Assembly: GCA_947472615.1 (NCBI GenBank)
Contig: CANJEY010000002.1
Coordinates: 1 to 38,910, forward strand
Length of the DNA stretch: 38,910 bases
Reading direction: 5' to 3'
From: Beijerinckiaceae bacterium
Lineage (GTDB): Bacteria; Pseudomonadota; Alphaproteobacteria; Rhizobiales; Beijerinckiaceae
Made by a program: the position numbers and the translations under genes. A model generated the notes under the pieces. The model was not told the origin of the DNA. It ran no database searches and was given only the letters and a program-made list of their open reading frames with translations. This document shows positions 1-9,459 of the stretch, piece by piece (positions within the stretch are counted from its first letter, which is position 1; every line of letters begins with the position of its first letter).

Positions 1-492
1 CACCGACATTCCTCGAAGCCTGTGAAGATCGTCGCCTCGGTGCAGCGTTCGGGCAAGTTCATGACCGGATACCGCGACATGACCATGCCGGAATCGACGC
101 AACGCGCCGCGAAGTTCATCTACGAGGAAAGCGGCCTCGGCCCCGAGGACATCGACCTCGTCGAGGTGCACGACGCGTTCACGGTCAACGAGCTGCTCTA
201 TTCCGACGCGCTTGGTTTCTCGAAACCCGGCGAGGCCGTGAAGCTGCTGGAAGACGGCGACTTCGAAGTCGACGGCAAGATCCCGCTCAACATCTCTGGC
301 GGATTGATTTCACGCGGCCACCCGATCGGCCCCTCCGGCATCGCCCAGATCGTCGAGGTGACGCATCAATTGCAGGGCCGAGGCGGCGCGCGGCAGGTCG
401 AAGGCGCGAAACTCGGCATGACGCATGTGACGGGCGGCGGCGTCGCCGGCCTCGATCACGGCGCCTGCACGATCCACATTCTCGGCGTCTGA
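1..492 (+). CDS. Thiolase / acetyl-CoA acetyltransferase-like protein, C-terminal part (5' truncated by window edge)
   Basis: Frame open to the window start; thiolase C-terminal motifs DLVEVHDAFTVNELL, NISGGLISRGHPIGPSGIAQ and HVTGGGVAGLDHGACTIHIL. Confidence 0.88.
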   Translation, partial: HRHSSKPVKIVASVQRSGKFMTGYRDMTMPESTQRAAKFIYEESGLGPEDIDLVEVHDAFTVNELLYSDALGFSKPGEAVKLLEDGDFEVDGKIPLNISGGLISRGHPIGPSGIAQIVEVTHQLQGRGGARQVEGAKLGMTHVTGGGVAGLDHGACTIHILGV

Positions 493-1760
493 TGACAAGC
501 CCCCTGCCCGCATCCGACGCCGGCGGCCCGCTCTCGCACATTCGCGTGCTGGATCTGACCGAGTTTCTGGCCGGCCCTTACGGCACGCAGATTCTCGGCG
601 ATCTCGGCGCCGAGATCATCAAGATCGAATCCGTGCACGGCGATTCCTCGCGCTCGGTCCCGCCAAACTTCGTCGCCGGATCAAGCACTTATTTCGCCTG
701 CATCAACCGCAACAAGAAATCCATCGTCATTGACCTCAAGTCGCCCGAGGGCGTCGAGATCGTGCGCGATCTGGCGCGCAAATGCGACGTGCTGTTCGAG
801 AATCGCCGCCCCGGCGTCCTAGCCCGCATGGGCCTTTCGTACGAAGACATCGCCAAGCAGAACCCCGGCATCGTCTGGTGTTCGGTCAGCGGCTTCGGAC
901 AGGACGGCCCGGATCGCGATCACGCGGCCTATGACATGATCGTTCAGGCCATGTCGGGCGGCATGAGCCTGACGGGCGAAAAGGGCGGCAGGCCAGTGCG
1001 GGCCGGCGTGCCGATCGGCGATCTCGCGGCCGGCATGTATGGCGTCATCGGTGTTCTGGCGGCGCTGACCAAACGCGCCCAGACAGGCCTCGGCGACTAT
1101 ATCGACGTCGCCATGCTCGATGTGCAGGTATCGTTCCTGAACTATCAGGCCGCGAATTATCTGCATTCCGGCAAGGTGCCCGGCCCGCAGGGCCGCGAGC
1201 ACGATTCGCTGCCGACCTATCGGTGCTTCGAGGCGCGCGATGGCGTCGAACTCGCCATCACGGCCAACACCGAAAAGATGTGGCAGGACATGTGCCGCGT
1301 GCTCGGCGTTCCGCACCTCATCGACGATCCGCGCTTTCTCACTGTGCCCGATCGCAACCGGCATCGAGCCGAACTGATCGCCCTGCTGGAAGCCGCCTTC
1401 AAGACGAAGGACGCCGACGAATGGGTGAAGCTGCTACGCGCCGAAGGCGTGCCGGTCGGCCCCGTCAACACAATCGACCGGGCGCTGGCCGAACCGCAGA
1501 TCGCCCATCGCGGTATGGTGCTGGAACTGAAGGGCCACGACCACGATCAACGGGTGCGGGTCGCGGGCGATCCAATTAAGATGAAGCGCTCGCGCCGCAA
1601 GGCCCATCGCTTTCCGCCGCGACTGGCGCAGGACACGCTCGACGTTCTCACCAACACGTTGGGCTATTCGGCCGAGCGCGCGGAAGCGCTGGTCCGCAAG
1701 GCCGTGGTGTCGACGCCCGAAACCGTCACGGCCGGCCGCACGCCGGCGAAGAAAGGATAG
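492..1760 (+). CDS. CaiB/BaiF family CoA-transferase
   Basis: LSHIRVLDLTEFLAGPYGTQILGDLGAEIIKIE and GLGDYIDVAMLDVQVSFLNYQAANYL are family hallmarks; ATG overlaps the thiolase stop (TGATG). Confidence 0.93.
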   Translation: MTSPLPASDAGGPLSHIRVLDLTEFLAGPYGTQILGDLGAEIIKIESVHGDSSRSVPPNFVAGSSTYFACINRNKKSIVIDLKSPEGVEIVRDLARKCDVLFENRRPGVLARMGLSYEDIAKQNPGIVWCSVSGFGQDGPDRDHAAYDMIVQAMSGGMSLTGEKGGRPVRAGVPIGDLAAGMYGVIGVLAALTKRAQTGLGDYIDVAMLDVQVSFLNYQAANYLHSGKVPGPQGREHDSLPTYRCFEARDGVELAITANTEKMWQDMCRVLGVPHLIDDPRFLTVPDRNRHRAELIALLEAAFKTKDADEWVKLLRAEGVPVGPVNTIDRALAEPQIAHRGMVLELKGHDHDQRVRVAGDPIKMKRSRRKAHRFPPRLAQDTLDVLTNTLGYSAERAEALVRKAVVSTPETVTAGRTPAKKG

Positions 1761-1764
1761 GCGC

Positions 1765-2523
1765 ATGGCGCGTCCCGACCCGCTCGCCGGAATGGTGGCA
1801 CTCGTGACCGGAGGCTCCCGCCGCATCGGCCGCGAAATCTGCCTGCGGCTCGCGCAGGACGGCGCGGCGGTGGCGGTGAACGCCCGCTCCTCGCGCGGCG
1901 AAGTCGACGACACCGTGCGGGCCATCGAATCCACTGGCGGCCGCGCCATGGCGGCGATGGCCGACATTTCCAACCCCACAGCCAATTCGGCCATGATAGA
2001 AGCAATCATCGCCACATATGGCCGCCTCGACATCATCGTGCATACGGCGGTCAATCGCGAACACGGCTCGTTCGAGTCGCTCGATCTCGACGCATGGCGG
2101 GCCGCGCAAGATGCTGTAGTCAACGGCGCATTCCTGACGACGAAATTCGCTGCGCCGTACTTGACGAAACAAGGCGGCGCTATCGTCTACGTCAGCGGTG
2201 CGACGGCCTTCACGGGCGCCAAAGGCCCCGCCACGCCCACCGCGAAATCGGCGCTCGTCGGCCTGATGCGATCCGTCGCCCAGAGCTACGGCGCGGCGAA
2301 CGTGCGCGCCAACGTGCTGTCGCCCGGCCGCATCGAGGCGGAGGACGATACGCCCGAGCGCAAGGCCGAACTGGCGCGCGGACGGCCCGACAGTCAGATC
2401 CCGCTGCGCCGCCCTGGCCGTCCGGCCGAGATCGCCAATCTGGTCGCCGCCATGGTGGGGCCCGATTTCAGCTATGTCACCGGGCAGGTTGTTCACGCCA
2501 CCGGTGGATATTACATGGGATGA
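1765..2523 (+). CDS. SDR family oxidoreductase-like protein (atypical active site)
   Basis: Rossmann motif VALVTGGSRRIGREI and C-terminal NVRANVLSPGRI / VTGQVVHATGGYYMG; YxxxK position reads TPTAK. Confidence 0.9.
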   Translation: MARPDPLAGMVALVTGGSRRIGREICLRLAQDGAAVAVNARSSRGEVDDTVRAIESTGGRAMAAMADISNPTANSAMIEAIIATYGRLDIIVHTAVNREHGSFESLDLDAWRAAQDAVVNGAFLTTKFAAPYLTKQGGAIVYVSGATAFTGAKGPATPTAKSALVGLMRSVAQSYGAANVRANVLSPGRIEAEDDTPERKAELARGRPDSQIPLRRPGRPAEIANLVAAMVGPDFSYVTGQVVHATGGYYMG

Positions 2524-3920
2524 CGCGCGTGGCCGCCGGATCGAATGACAGCAATCTGACGGCCCGCATCGCCGCCTACGCGGCTGCCGCCTGTTCGACT
2601 CCTCTGGCCGAAGACGTCGCCCATAAGGCGCAACATCACCTGCTCGATACAATCGCCGCGATGGTGTCGGGATCGACGCTTCCGGCCGGCGTCGCAGCCC
2701 GCAAGTTTGCCGGAGAAACCGCCGGCCGTCCCGTCGCCTCCGTGGTGATGAGCGGGCTACGCACAAACTCCGTGGATGCTGCGCTCGCCAACGCCATGGC
2801 GGCCCATGCGGACGAAACCGACGACGCACATCCGGCCTCCATCACCCACCCCGGCTGTGCGGTTGTGCCGGCCGCTCTCGCGGCTGCCGAAGCCGTGGGC
2901 GCGAGCGGCGCACAATTCCTGCGCGCCGTGGCGCTGGGATACGACATCTGCGCGCGCTTCGGGATCGCGGTCGGCGCCGGGCAATTTCTGACGGAACGCG
3001 GCTTTGATCCCCATGCGTTTGGCGGCGTGTTCGGCGCGGCCGCCGCCGCCGGCGCGCTGGCGACCCCTGATCCGACGAAGATGACACACGTATTCTCCTA
3101 TGCCGCGCAGCAGGCGAGCGGCCTCGCGACGCTGTTTCGCGACCGCGAACATATCGAAAAGGCTTTCGTGTTCGCCGGCATGCCGGCGCGCAATGGCGTC
3201 GCGGCGGCCATGATGGTGCGCTCTGGGATGCCGGGGGTCGCAGACGTGTTCGATGGCGATCCGAGTTTCCTCAGCGCCTTCGGCATCGACCGCGAGAAGG
3301 CCGCCCTGTTCGACGATCTCGGTCAGACATTCGAGATCACCCACACCAACATCAAGCGCTGGTCGGTCGGCTCGCCCGTGCAGGCGGCGCTCGATTCGCT
3401 CGAGGCGATGATCTCCGAGCATGGCGTTCGCGCGCGGGATGTGGCGTCGGTGACGATCCATCTGCCGTCGGAAGGCGCGCAAGTGGTGAACGACCGCAAG
3501 ATGCCGAGCGTCAATGCGCAGCACCTCGCCGCGCTGATGCTGGTCGACGGAACGATCGGATTCATTTCATCGCACGACGAAGTCCGCATGCGCGATCCCG
3601 ACGTTTTCGCGCTTCGCCAGCGCGTCACGCTGTCGGCCCATGAGGAATTGTCCCGAACCGCCGTCTCGCGGCAGGCGATCGTCGATCTGCATCTGCACGA
3701 CGGGCGAAAACTGTCGCACCGCACCCATGCTGTTCGCGGCACCGTGAAGAATCCCATGTCGCGCCCCGAGGTTGAAGCGAAAGCGCTCGACCTCATGCAG
3801 CCGCTGCTCGGAGCAGAGGCTGCGCGACGCGGCGTCGACATGATCTGGAATATCGAAAGCGCCGCCTCGCTCGCGCCGCTCGCGGCGCTCATCGGCGAGG
3901 CGTCGAAACAAAAAATCTGA
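2520..3920 (+). CDS. MmgE/PrpD family protein
   Basis: HHLLDTIAAMVSG, ANAMAAHADETDDAHPASITHPGCAVVPAALAAAE and IKRWSVGSPVQAALDSLEAM; start chosen at the ATGA overlap with the SDR gene, inside the listed ORF 2094-3920. Confidence 0.9.
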   Translation: MTRVAAGSNDSNLTARIAAYAAAACSTPLAEDVAHKAQHHLLDTIAAMVSGSTLPAGVAARKFAGETAGRPVASVVMSGLRTNSVDAALANAMAAHADETDDAHPASITHPGCAVVPAALAAAEAVGASGAQFLRAVALGYDICARFGIAVGAGQFLTERGFDPHAFGGVFGAAAAAGALATPDPTKMTHVFSYAAQQASGLATLFRDREHIEKAFVFAGMPARNGVAAAMMVRSGMPGVADVFDGDPSFLSAFGIDREKAALFDDLGQTFEITHTNIKRWSVGSPVQAALDSLEAMISEHGVRARDVASVTIHLPSEGAQVVNDRKMPSVNAQHLAALMLVDGTIGFISSHDEVRMRDPDVFALRQRVTLSAHEELSRTAVSRQAIVDLHLHDGRKLSHRTHAVRGTVKNPMSRPEVEAKALDLMQPLLGAEAARRGVDMIWNIESAASLAPLAALIGEASKQKI

Positions 3921-3939
3921 GCGCGCAGGAGGAGACCCC

Positions 3940-5025
3940 ATGCATCGCACATCCACGTTCATGCAGGCGCTAACGATCGCTGCTTCCGTCGCGGCAGCGC
4001 CCGCCGTCGCGCAGACGGACGGGTTCTATCGCGGCAAGACCGTCACCATTCTGGTCGGTCTCGAGGCGGGCGGCACGTCGGACATTTTCGCCCGCAACTT
4101 CTCCCAATATCTGCGTAAGTATATTCCGGGAGCGCCGAATATCGTTGTGCAGAACATGCCCGGCGGCGCCGGCCTTGTGGCGACAAATTATCTCGCCGAA
4201 CGCGCCAAGCCGGATGGGCTGACGATTCTGTGGGGGCCGTGGGATCCTCTCGCGCAGGCGCTCGGCAGCGCGGGCGGCATGCGCGTGCGATACGAAAAGC
4301 TCGAATATATCGGCGGCACCGGCGACGTGCGCGTCAACTACGCCCGCACCGACTCGATACCGGACAAGATCAGGAAGCCGTCCGACATCGCCAAGTCGCC
4401 GCTGGTAACGCTGGGCGAAACCAACACGACCGCTATTTCGGGCCTCATGGGACGCCTCGCGCTCGATACGCTGGGCATCAAGAACAAGCTTGTGATCGGC
4501 TATCGCGGCGGCGCGGACGTGTTCCTCGCGCTGCAACGCAACGAGATCCAGTTCCACAACACCAGCATCACGACATTCCGTAGCCGCTCAGCCGCCTTCG
4601 TGAAATCCGGCGAAGGCATAGGCATCAATTATTATGTGCCGGTTGACGACAAGGGGGTGTTCGAGCGGAACAAGTTCATCACCGAGATGCCGGCCTTCCC
4701 GGACCTCTATGTCGAAATCCACGGCAAGATGCCGTCGGGACCGACGTGGGACGCGCTGAACTGGCTCACCAATCAGGTCGGCGAGTTGACGTTCATCGCC
4801 TTCGCGCCGCCCGGAACGCCCGCCGACGTCGTGTCGCAATTGCGCACAGCCTACGAGAAGGCGTCGAACGATGCGGACTTCACGCAGGAGTCGATGAAGC
4901 AGAACGCAATTCCGTACAGCTTCGTCGGTCTGGAACGCGGTTCGTCGATCCTCCGCTCGCTGGCGGAGGTGTCTCCGGCCGTCCTGGACACGCTTAAGAA
5001 GACGATCGAAGCGCCGCAGCCGTAA
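3940..5025 (+). CDS. Tripartite tricarboxylate transporter (TctC/Bug) family solute-binding protein
   Basis: N-terminal signal peptide ending AVAQT; FYRGKTVTILVGLEAGGTSDIFARNFSQYLRKYIPGAPNIVVQNMPGGAGLVATNYL. Confidence 0.88.
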   Translation: MHRTSTFMQALTIAASVAAAPAVAQTDGFYRGKTVTILVGLEAGGTSDIFARNFSQYLRKYIPGAPNIVVQNMPGGAGLVATNYLAERAKPDGLTILWGPWDPLAQALGSAGGMRVRYEKLEYIGGTGDVRVNYARTDSIPDKIRKPSDIAKSPLVTLGETNTTAISGLMGRLALDTLGIKNKLVIGYRGGADVFLALQRNEIQFHNTSITTFRSRSAAFVKSGEGIGINYYVPVDDKGVFERNKFITEMPAFPDLYVEIHGKMPSGPTWDALNWLTNQVGELTFIAFAPPGTPADVVSQLRTAYEKASNDADFTQESMKQNAIPYSFVGLERGSSILRSLAEVSPAVLDTLKKTIEAPQP

Positions 5026-5038
5026 GCGGCGGCGCTTC
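5008..5038. terminator. Stem-loop between convergent genes, overlapping the TctC stop codon
   Basis: Perfect 10-bp arms GAAGCGCCGC (5008-5017) and GCGGCGCTTC (5029-5038) with an 11-nt loop; no clear T-tract. Confidence 0.45.
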
Positions 5039-5046
5039 GCACAAGA

Positions 5047-6129
5047 TCAGCGGAAGTATTTTTCCCAGATCGCGTTCGTCTTGCCGATGTTGCGCGCCAA
5101 CGTTTCGGGCGGCAGGAAGTTCTCCTGCGCGCCGATCAGGCGCGGCACATGCGCCAGCAATTGAGGCTTCGGCGGCACGTTCGGGTCCGGCGGAATTTCG
5201 TACACATCCACCAGCACTTTCGCGCCTTCCGGCGACAGCATGTAGTCGATCAGCAGCATGCCCGCGTAGGGATGCGGTGCGCCGATCGGATACATGACAG
5301 TGCCGTTGGTGCTCGGCACGATCGGCATCGGCTGCGACGCGACCGACGCGCCCTGATCGGCCGAAATGCGCGCGTGCTGCATGTAGATGTCGAGCGCCAC
5401 CGCGTATTCGCCCGAGATCACCTGATCCACGAGCGCCCGCGCGCTGGCGGTGAAATTGACGATCTTCTGTTCGCGCAACTTCTGGAAATAGGCGTCGGCC
5501 TTTTCTTCGCCCCAGGCGGTGCGCAGATTGGTGATGAACAATTGCGCGCCGCCACTTTCTGCGCCCGCACGCCACGCCATCTTGCCTTTCAGATGCGGCG
5601 CCAGCAGATCTTCGAAGGTCTTCGGCACCTGATCCGGCTTCAGCTGCTTCGTGCTGTAAGCAGAACCCATAAAGCTGATGCGAGTGGCCGCCCAAAGGTG
5701 ATTGGGATCGCGATATTGCGGCAGCGCCGCTTCGATGCCCGGGCTGTGGAAAGGCTGCGCGGCCTTTGCTTCGATGAGCGCAACCGCGATGCCGCTGCCT
5801 TCCAGTACATCGGCGAGCAGAGCATTGGCGGATCGTTCGGCCATCACCTTCGGAACGATCTTCTCGCTCTCGGCGCGCCAATACTCCATCTTGATGAATG
5901 GATACTTCTTCTGAAACGCATCAGCGAGCGGTCGCAGCACGATCTGGGCGATCAACGCAGAGTAAAGGACGACCTTGCCTTCCTTCTTCGCGCCTTCGAT
6001 CAGCAGCTTTTCACGGTCGGGCCCGGTGAGACTGGCGATCTCCGCCTGCGTCAGCGCATGCGCGACAGGCGTCCAAGACAGACTGGCGGCCAGTATGGCG
6101 GCCGCAATCCTCGTGTGCCGAGGCTTCAT
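5047..6129 (-). CDS. Extracellular solute-binding protein, Fe3+-type ABC (AfuA-like) fold
   Basis: Signal peptide (SWTPVAHA), then LTGPDREKLLIEGAKKEGKVVLYSALIAQIVLRPLADAFQKKYPFIKMEYWRAESEKIVPKV. Confidence 0.85.
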   Translation of the reverse strand: MKPRHTRIAAAILAASLSWTPVAHALTQAEIASLTGPDREKLLIEGAKKEGKVVLYSALIAQIVLRPLADAFQKKYPFIKMEYWRAESEKIVPKVMAERSANALLADVLEGSGIAVALIEAKAAQPFHSPGIEAALPQYRDPNHLWAATRISFMGSAYSTKQLKPDQVPKTFEDLLAPHLKGKMAWRAGAESGGAQLFITNLRTAWGEEKADAYFQKLREQKIVNFTASARALVDQVISGEYAVALDIYMQHARISADQGASVASQPMPIVPSTNGTVMYPIGAPHPYAGMLLIDYMLSPEGAKVLVDVYEIPPDPNVPPKPQLLAHVPRLIGAQENFLPPETLARNIGKTNAIWEKYFR

Positions 6130-6152
6130 TCATTCCCTCCCTGAAATTCAGG

Positions 6153-7190
6153 CTATTTCGCCGTGAACGCGATGATGTCGATCCCTTTCTGGATCGTTTC
6201 CTTCGGAAAACCGTAGACCTTCTCGACCACCACCTGCAAGTCCGCGGCGAGCAAAGGCGAGAGTTCGTAATCCTTCGCTTCGTTCTGAAACTCGGGATCG
6301 CTCATTGTTTTGGCGAACGCATCCTGCAACGCCTTCGCGCGCTCGGCCGGCAAACCGGGCGGCGCGAAGAACGGTCGGCCGAGTTCCTGACCGATGAACA
6401 TCAGTTCCATCAAGCGCCGATCATCCTCGGATTTCGCATAATCCATGATGATCGGAACGTGCTGGTAACTGGGGTGCTTCTTCACCGCGAGTTGCAGCAG
6501 CAATTTAGCCTGCCCGCGCGAGATCCAGCCATTGACGTGGATCGCCTCCGGTCCGGCGAAACCGGTGACGACGCGAGCGTCGACCTCACCATTCTCCATC
6601 GCCAGCATCGCTTCCGAACCGCCCGGATAACCGGTGACAATCTTGAATTTCGTACCAAGCAGTGCATTGAGCAAACGCGCCGACACCGCGCTGCCGGACG
6701 TCGCGCCGGACGCCGCCGACGTCACCTCGCGCTTCATCACATCCTCAATCGACGTTACATCCGACGATGTGCGCGCATACGCCATGCCGACTTCGCGGTT
6801 CGGCGTGCCCAGCCAGACGAACTTGCGGGAATCGTAATTCGCCTTCGAGTCCGCACCCGAGAACAACGGATCGAAGATCGCTTCACGCCCGACGACGGCA
6901 ATCACGGTTCCGTCCTTTTCGGCCACCGTGTTCATGTAATTGGTGGCGATGATGCCGCCTGCCCCCGGCATGCCGCGCACGATGACGCGCGGATTGCCCG
7001 GCACATACTTGCCCAGGTGCTTCGCCACGATGCGGCCGATGATGTCGTAACCGCTGCCCGCCGCGCCGCCCACCACCATGCTGATCTGCTTGCCGGCGTA
7101 GAACTGCTCGAGCGTCTGCGCCTTCGCGGAGGCAAATGACGTCGCCAGCAGCGCCGCAGCCAGAACCATTCGACGATCACAACCGAGCAT
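6153..7190 (-). CDS. TctC/Bug family solute-binding protein
   Basis: MLGCDRRMVLAAALLATSFASAKAQ signal; QISMVVGGAAGSGYDIIGRIVAKHLGKYVPGNPRVIVRGMPGAGGIIATNYM; start internal to the listed ORF. Confidence 0.87.
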   Translation of the reverse strand: MLGCDRRMVLAAALLATSFASAKAQTLEQFYAGKQISMVVGGAAGSGYDIIGRIVAKHLGKYVPGNPRVIVRGMPGAGGIIATNYMNTVAEKDGTVIAVVGREAIFDPLFSGADSKANYDSRKFVWLGTPNREVGMAYARTSSDVTSIEDVMKREVTSAASGATSGSAVSARLLNALLGTKFKIVTGYPGGSEAMLAMENGEVDARVVTGFAGPEAIHVNGWISRGQAKLLLQLAVKKHPSYQHVPIIMDYAKSEDDRRLMELMFIGQELGRPFFAPPGLPAERAKALQDAFAKTMSDPEFQNEAKDYELSPLLAADLQVVVEKVYGFPKETIQKGIDIIAFTAK

Positions 7191-7245
7191 GTTCCACCTT
7201 CGGGTCAGGGTTCGACGCAGACGATCAAGCAAGTTCGGGACCGGC

Positions 7246-8025
7246 TCAGTCGTAAAGCTTCTGCATGAAATGAATGTGTTTCGCCGGAGACGGCGGATAG
7301 GCCAGCGGCGAATGGACGATGCCCTGCCGCACGCACATTTCGGCAAACTGGATGCCGATCGCCTTGGTGTTCAGCACCGGCGCACCCGTCGCCTTCTCGA
7401 GCTCCGCCGGATCGACCAGATAAGGAATGAGCTTGCCGCCGAGAGGGATGATGCATTCCGCGCCCTTGTCGCGGATCAGTTCCTTCACCAGCGCGACGGT
7501 GCGATCGAAGATTTCCGCCTTCCGCTTCTTCATGTCGGCGCTGTAGATGCCGAGCCCGCGCATGCCGACGACGACATGATCCATATGATAGGCGCAGATG
7601 GATCGCCAGGCGCTCGGCAAATCGCTTTCCAGCGGGCCGAGGATCGCGATGCGATCGCAGATAGTCGACGCAACTGCGAGTGCAGTACGAAACAGGCCAA
7701 TCACCGGAATGCGAACCGCCAGCCGCCCGCCTTCAACGCCGGGATCGAATGTGTTGCTCTGGATCACCGCATCGAAGCCGTTCTCGGCCGCCCATGTGAT
7801 CCGTTGGATGATCGCGGGCGCCTCCATCACATGCGCGAGGCCATTCAGCGCCTGCGCCTTGCCGAGAACCTCATGCACCATCGCGCCCGGAAAATCGTCG
7901 CAAAAGCCATAGACGATCTCTGTGCCGGGCGACGCATAGCCGCGCAGCAACGTTTCGATCTCCCGGACATCCTCGTCGGTGGTGCGAGGATCGCGCGGCG
8001 CCTGATTGAGAAACATGATGCGCAT
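7246..8025 (-). CDS. Asp/Glu/hydantoin racemase superfamily protein, both catalytic Cys apparently absent
   Basis: MRIMFLNQ...; VIQSNTFDPGVEGGRLAVRIPVIG and ECIIPLGGKLIPYLVD align to the two Cys motifs of the family; SD GGAG 6 nt upstream of the start. Confidence 0.78.
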   Translation of the reverse strand: MRIMFLNQAPRDPRTTDEDVREIETLLRGYASPGTEIVYGFCDDFPGAMVHEVLGKAQALNGLAHVMEAPAIIQRITWAAENGFDAVIQSNTFDPGVEGGRLAVRIPVIGLFRTALAVASTICDRIAILGPLESDLPSAWRSICAYHMDHVVVGMRGLGIYSADMKKRKAEIFDRTVALVKELIRDKGAECIIPLGGKLIPYLVDPAELEKATGAPVLNTKAIGIQFAEMCVRQGIVHSPLAYPPSPAKHIHFMQKLYD

Positions 8026-8040
8026 AGAAATCTCCATTCG

Positions 8041-9459
8041 TCAGCTGGCGCATTCGCGCAGCACCGGCCGCTTCTTGCTCCACGACGTCGCCCGCTCCAG
8101 CGCATCCGCCACCCGAAGCACCTTCGCTTCTTCGAAATATTTGCCGACGATCTGGCACGACAGCGGAAGGCCATCGTGGCTGAATCCGTTGTTGATGCAG
8201 ATGGCCGGATTGCCGGTGACGTTGAACACGGCCGTGATGTTCGGCTTCTGAAAGAACTCGGTCGAATCGCGCGGCTTGGTCTGGATCTTCGGCGCGGGCC
8301 GGAAGTTGGACGCGGTCAGCAGCACATCGAACGGCGCCATCGTCTCCTGCATCTCCAGCGCAAGCCGCCGGCGCGCGCGCTGCGCCTGCAGATAGTCGGC
8401 AGCGCTCAGGAACGCGCCCTGAAATGTCTTTGTCTGCAGGTCCGCGCCATAGTCTTGGAATTTCGCAGCGAATTCCTGCTCGTGCACCGAATAGAACTCG
8501 GCGACGGAAATGATGAGCTTGCAGTCATGATAATCGAGCAACGGGCGCGCACGAACGTCCACCACCTGCGCGCCAAGATCGCCCAGCAACCTGATCGTCT
8601 CGTTCATCGCGGCAAGCGTGTCGGCGTCCGCCTGCATGTCCTCTTCGTGGAAATGGCGCAGCAGCCCTATGCGGACGCCGCGCAGATCACCGCGGAGCGA
8701 AGCTGTAAAATCAGGAACAGCCTGATCTGCGCTGCCCGGATCGTCCGCATCGTAACCCGCCATCGCGTTCAGCATGATGGCGCAATCTCGCGCCGTCCAC
8801 GCGAGCGGGCCGACGTGATCGAGCGAAAAAGAGTACGGAATGACTCCACGCCGACTGACGCGGCCATATGTCGGCATGATGCCGGCGATGCCGCACAGCG
8901 CCGCCGGATTGCGCACCGATCCGCCCGTGTCGGTGCCGACAGCGGCCGGCACGAAACTCGCCGCCACGGCGGCGCCAGAGCCAGTGCTCGATCCGCCGGT
9001 GAAGCCGTGATCGGTGTTCCACGGATTGCGCACCTGCGGCCAGCCCTGATCGGGAGTCGGACTCGCATGCGCGAACTCAAGGCAGCCGAGCTTGCCCAAT
9101 AGAATGCCGCCCGCCTGCGCCAGCTTTGCTTCCACCACGGCGTCCGCCTGCGGCACGTGATCGCGCAGCACGCGGGAATGCGCCGTGGTCGGAATGCCTT
9201 TCGTTTCGACGATATCTTTCAGCCCGTACGGCACGCCGTGCATCGGTCCGCGCCGCTTGCCGGCCATGATTTCCTGCTCGGCAGCGCGCGCCCGGTCCAT
9301 CGCCACATCAGCGGTGACGCGAATGAACGCATGAATGGCGTGATCGTATTTCTCGATACGCTCGATGTACGAGCGCACGAGTTCGACCGGAGACACCTGA
9401 CGCTTTCCGACGAGGTCGGAGACATCAGCCAGCGTGAGCGACGCAACGTCGATGCTCAT
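8041..9459 (-). CDS. Amidase-signature family protein
   Basis: MHGVPYGLKDIVETKGIPTT, GFTGGSSTGSGAAVAASFVPAAVGTDTGGSVRNPAALCGI (Ser-cisSer-Lys signature); start MSIDVASLTLADV at the ATGA overlap with the upstream small gene. Confidence 0.93.
   Translation of the reverse strand: MSIDVASLTLADVSDLVGKRQVSPVELVRSYIERIEKYDHAIHAFIRVTADVAMDRARAAEQEIMAGKRRGPMHGVPYGLKDIVETKGIPTTAHSRVLRDHVPQADAVVEAKLAQAGGILLGKLGCLEFAHASPTPDQGWPQVRNPWNTDHGFTGGSSTGSGAAVAASFVPAAVGTDTGGSVRNPAALCGIAGIMPTYGRVSRRGVIPYSFSLDHVGPLAWTARDCAIMLNAMAGYDADDPGSADQAVPDFTASLRGDLRGVRIGLLRHFHEEDMQADADTLAAMNETIRLLGDLGAQVVDVRARPLLDYHDCKLIISVAEFYSVHEQEFAAKFQDYGADLQTKTFQGAFLSAADYLQAQRARRRLALEMQETMAPFDVLLTASNFRPAPKIQTKPRDSTEFFQKPNITAVFNVTGNPAICINNGFSHDGLPLSCQIVGKYFEEAKVLRVADALERATSWSKKRPVLRECAS

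Noticed and set aside
1726-2829. 367-aa minus-strand ORF opposite the SDR and MmgE/PrpD genes
   Set aside because: Arg-rich composition typical of GC-rich antisense frames; no motifs.
7189-9102. 637-aa plus-strand ORF opposite the racemase-family and amidase genes
   Set aside because: Arg/His-rich antisense shadow; the minus-strand proteins have clear family motifs.
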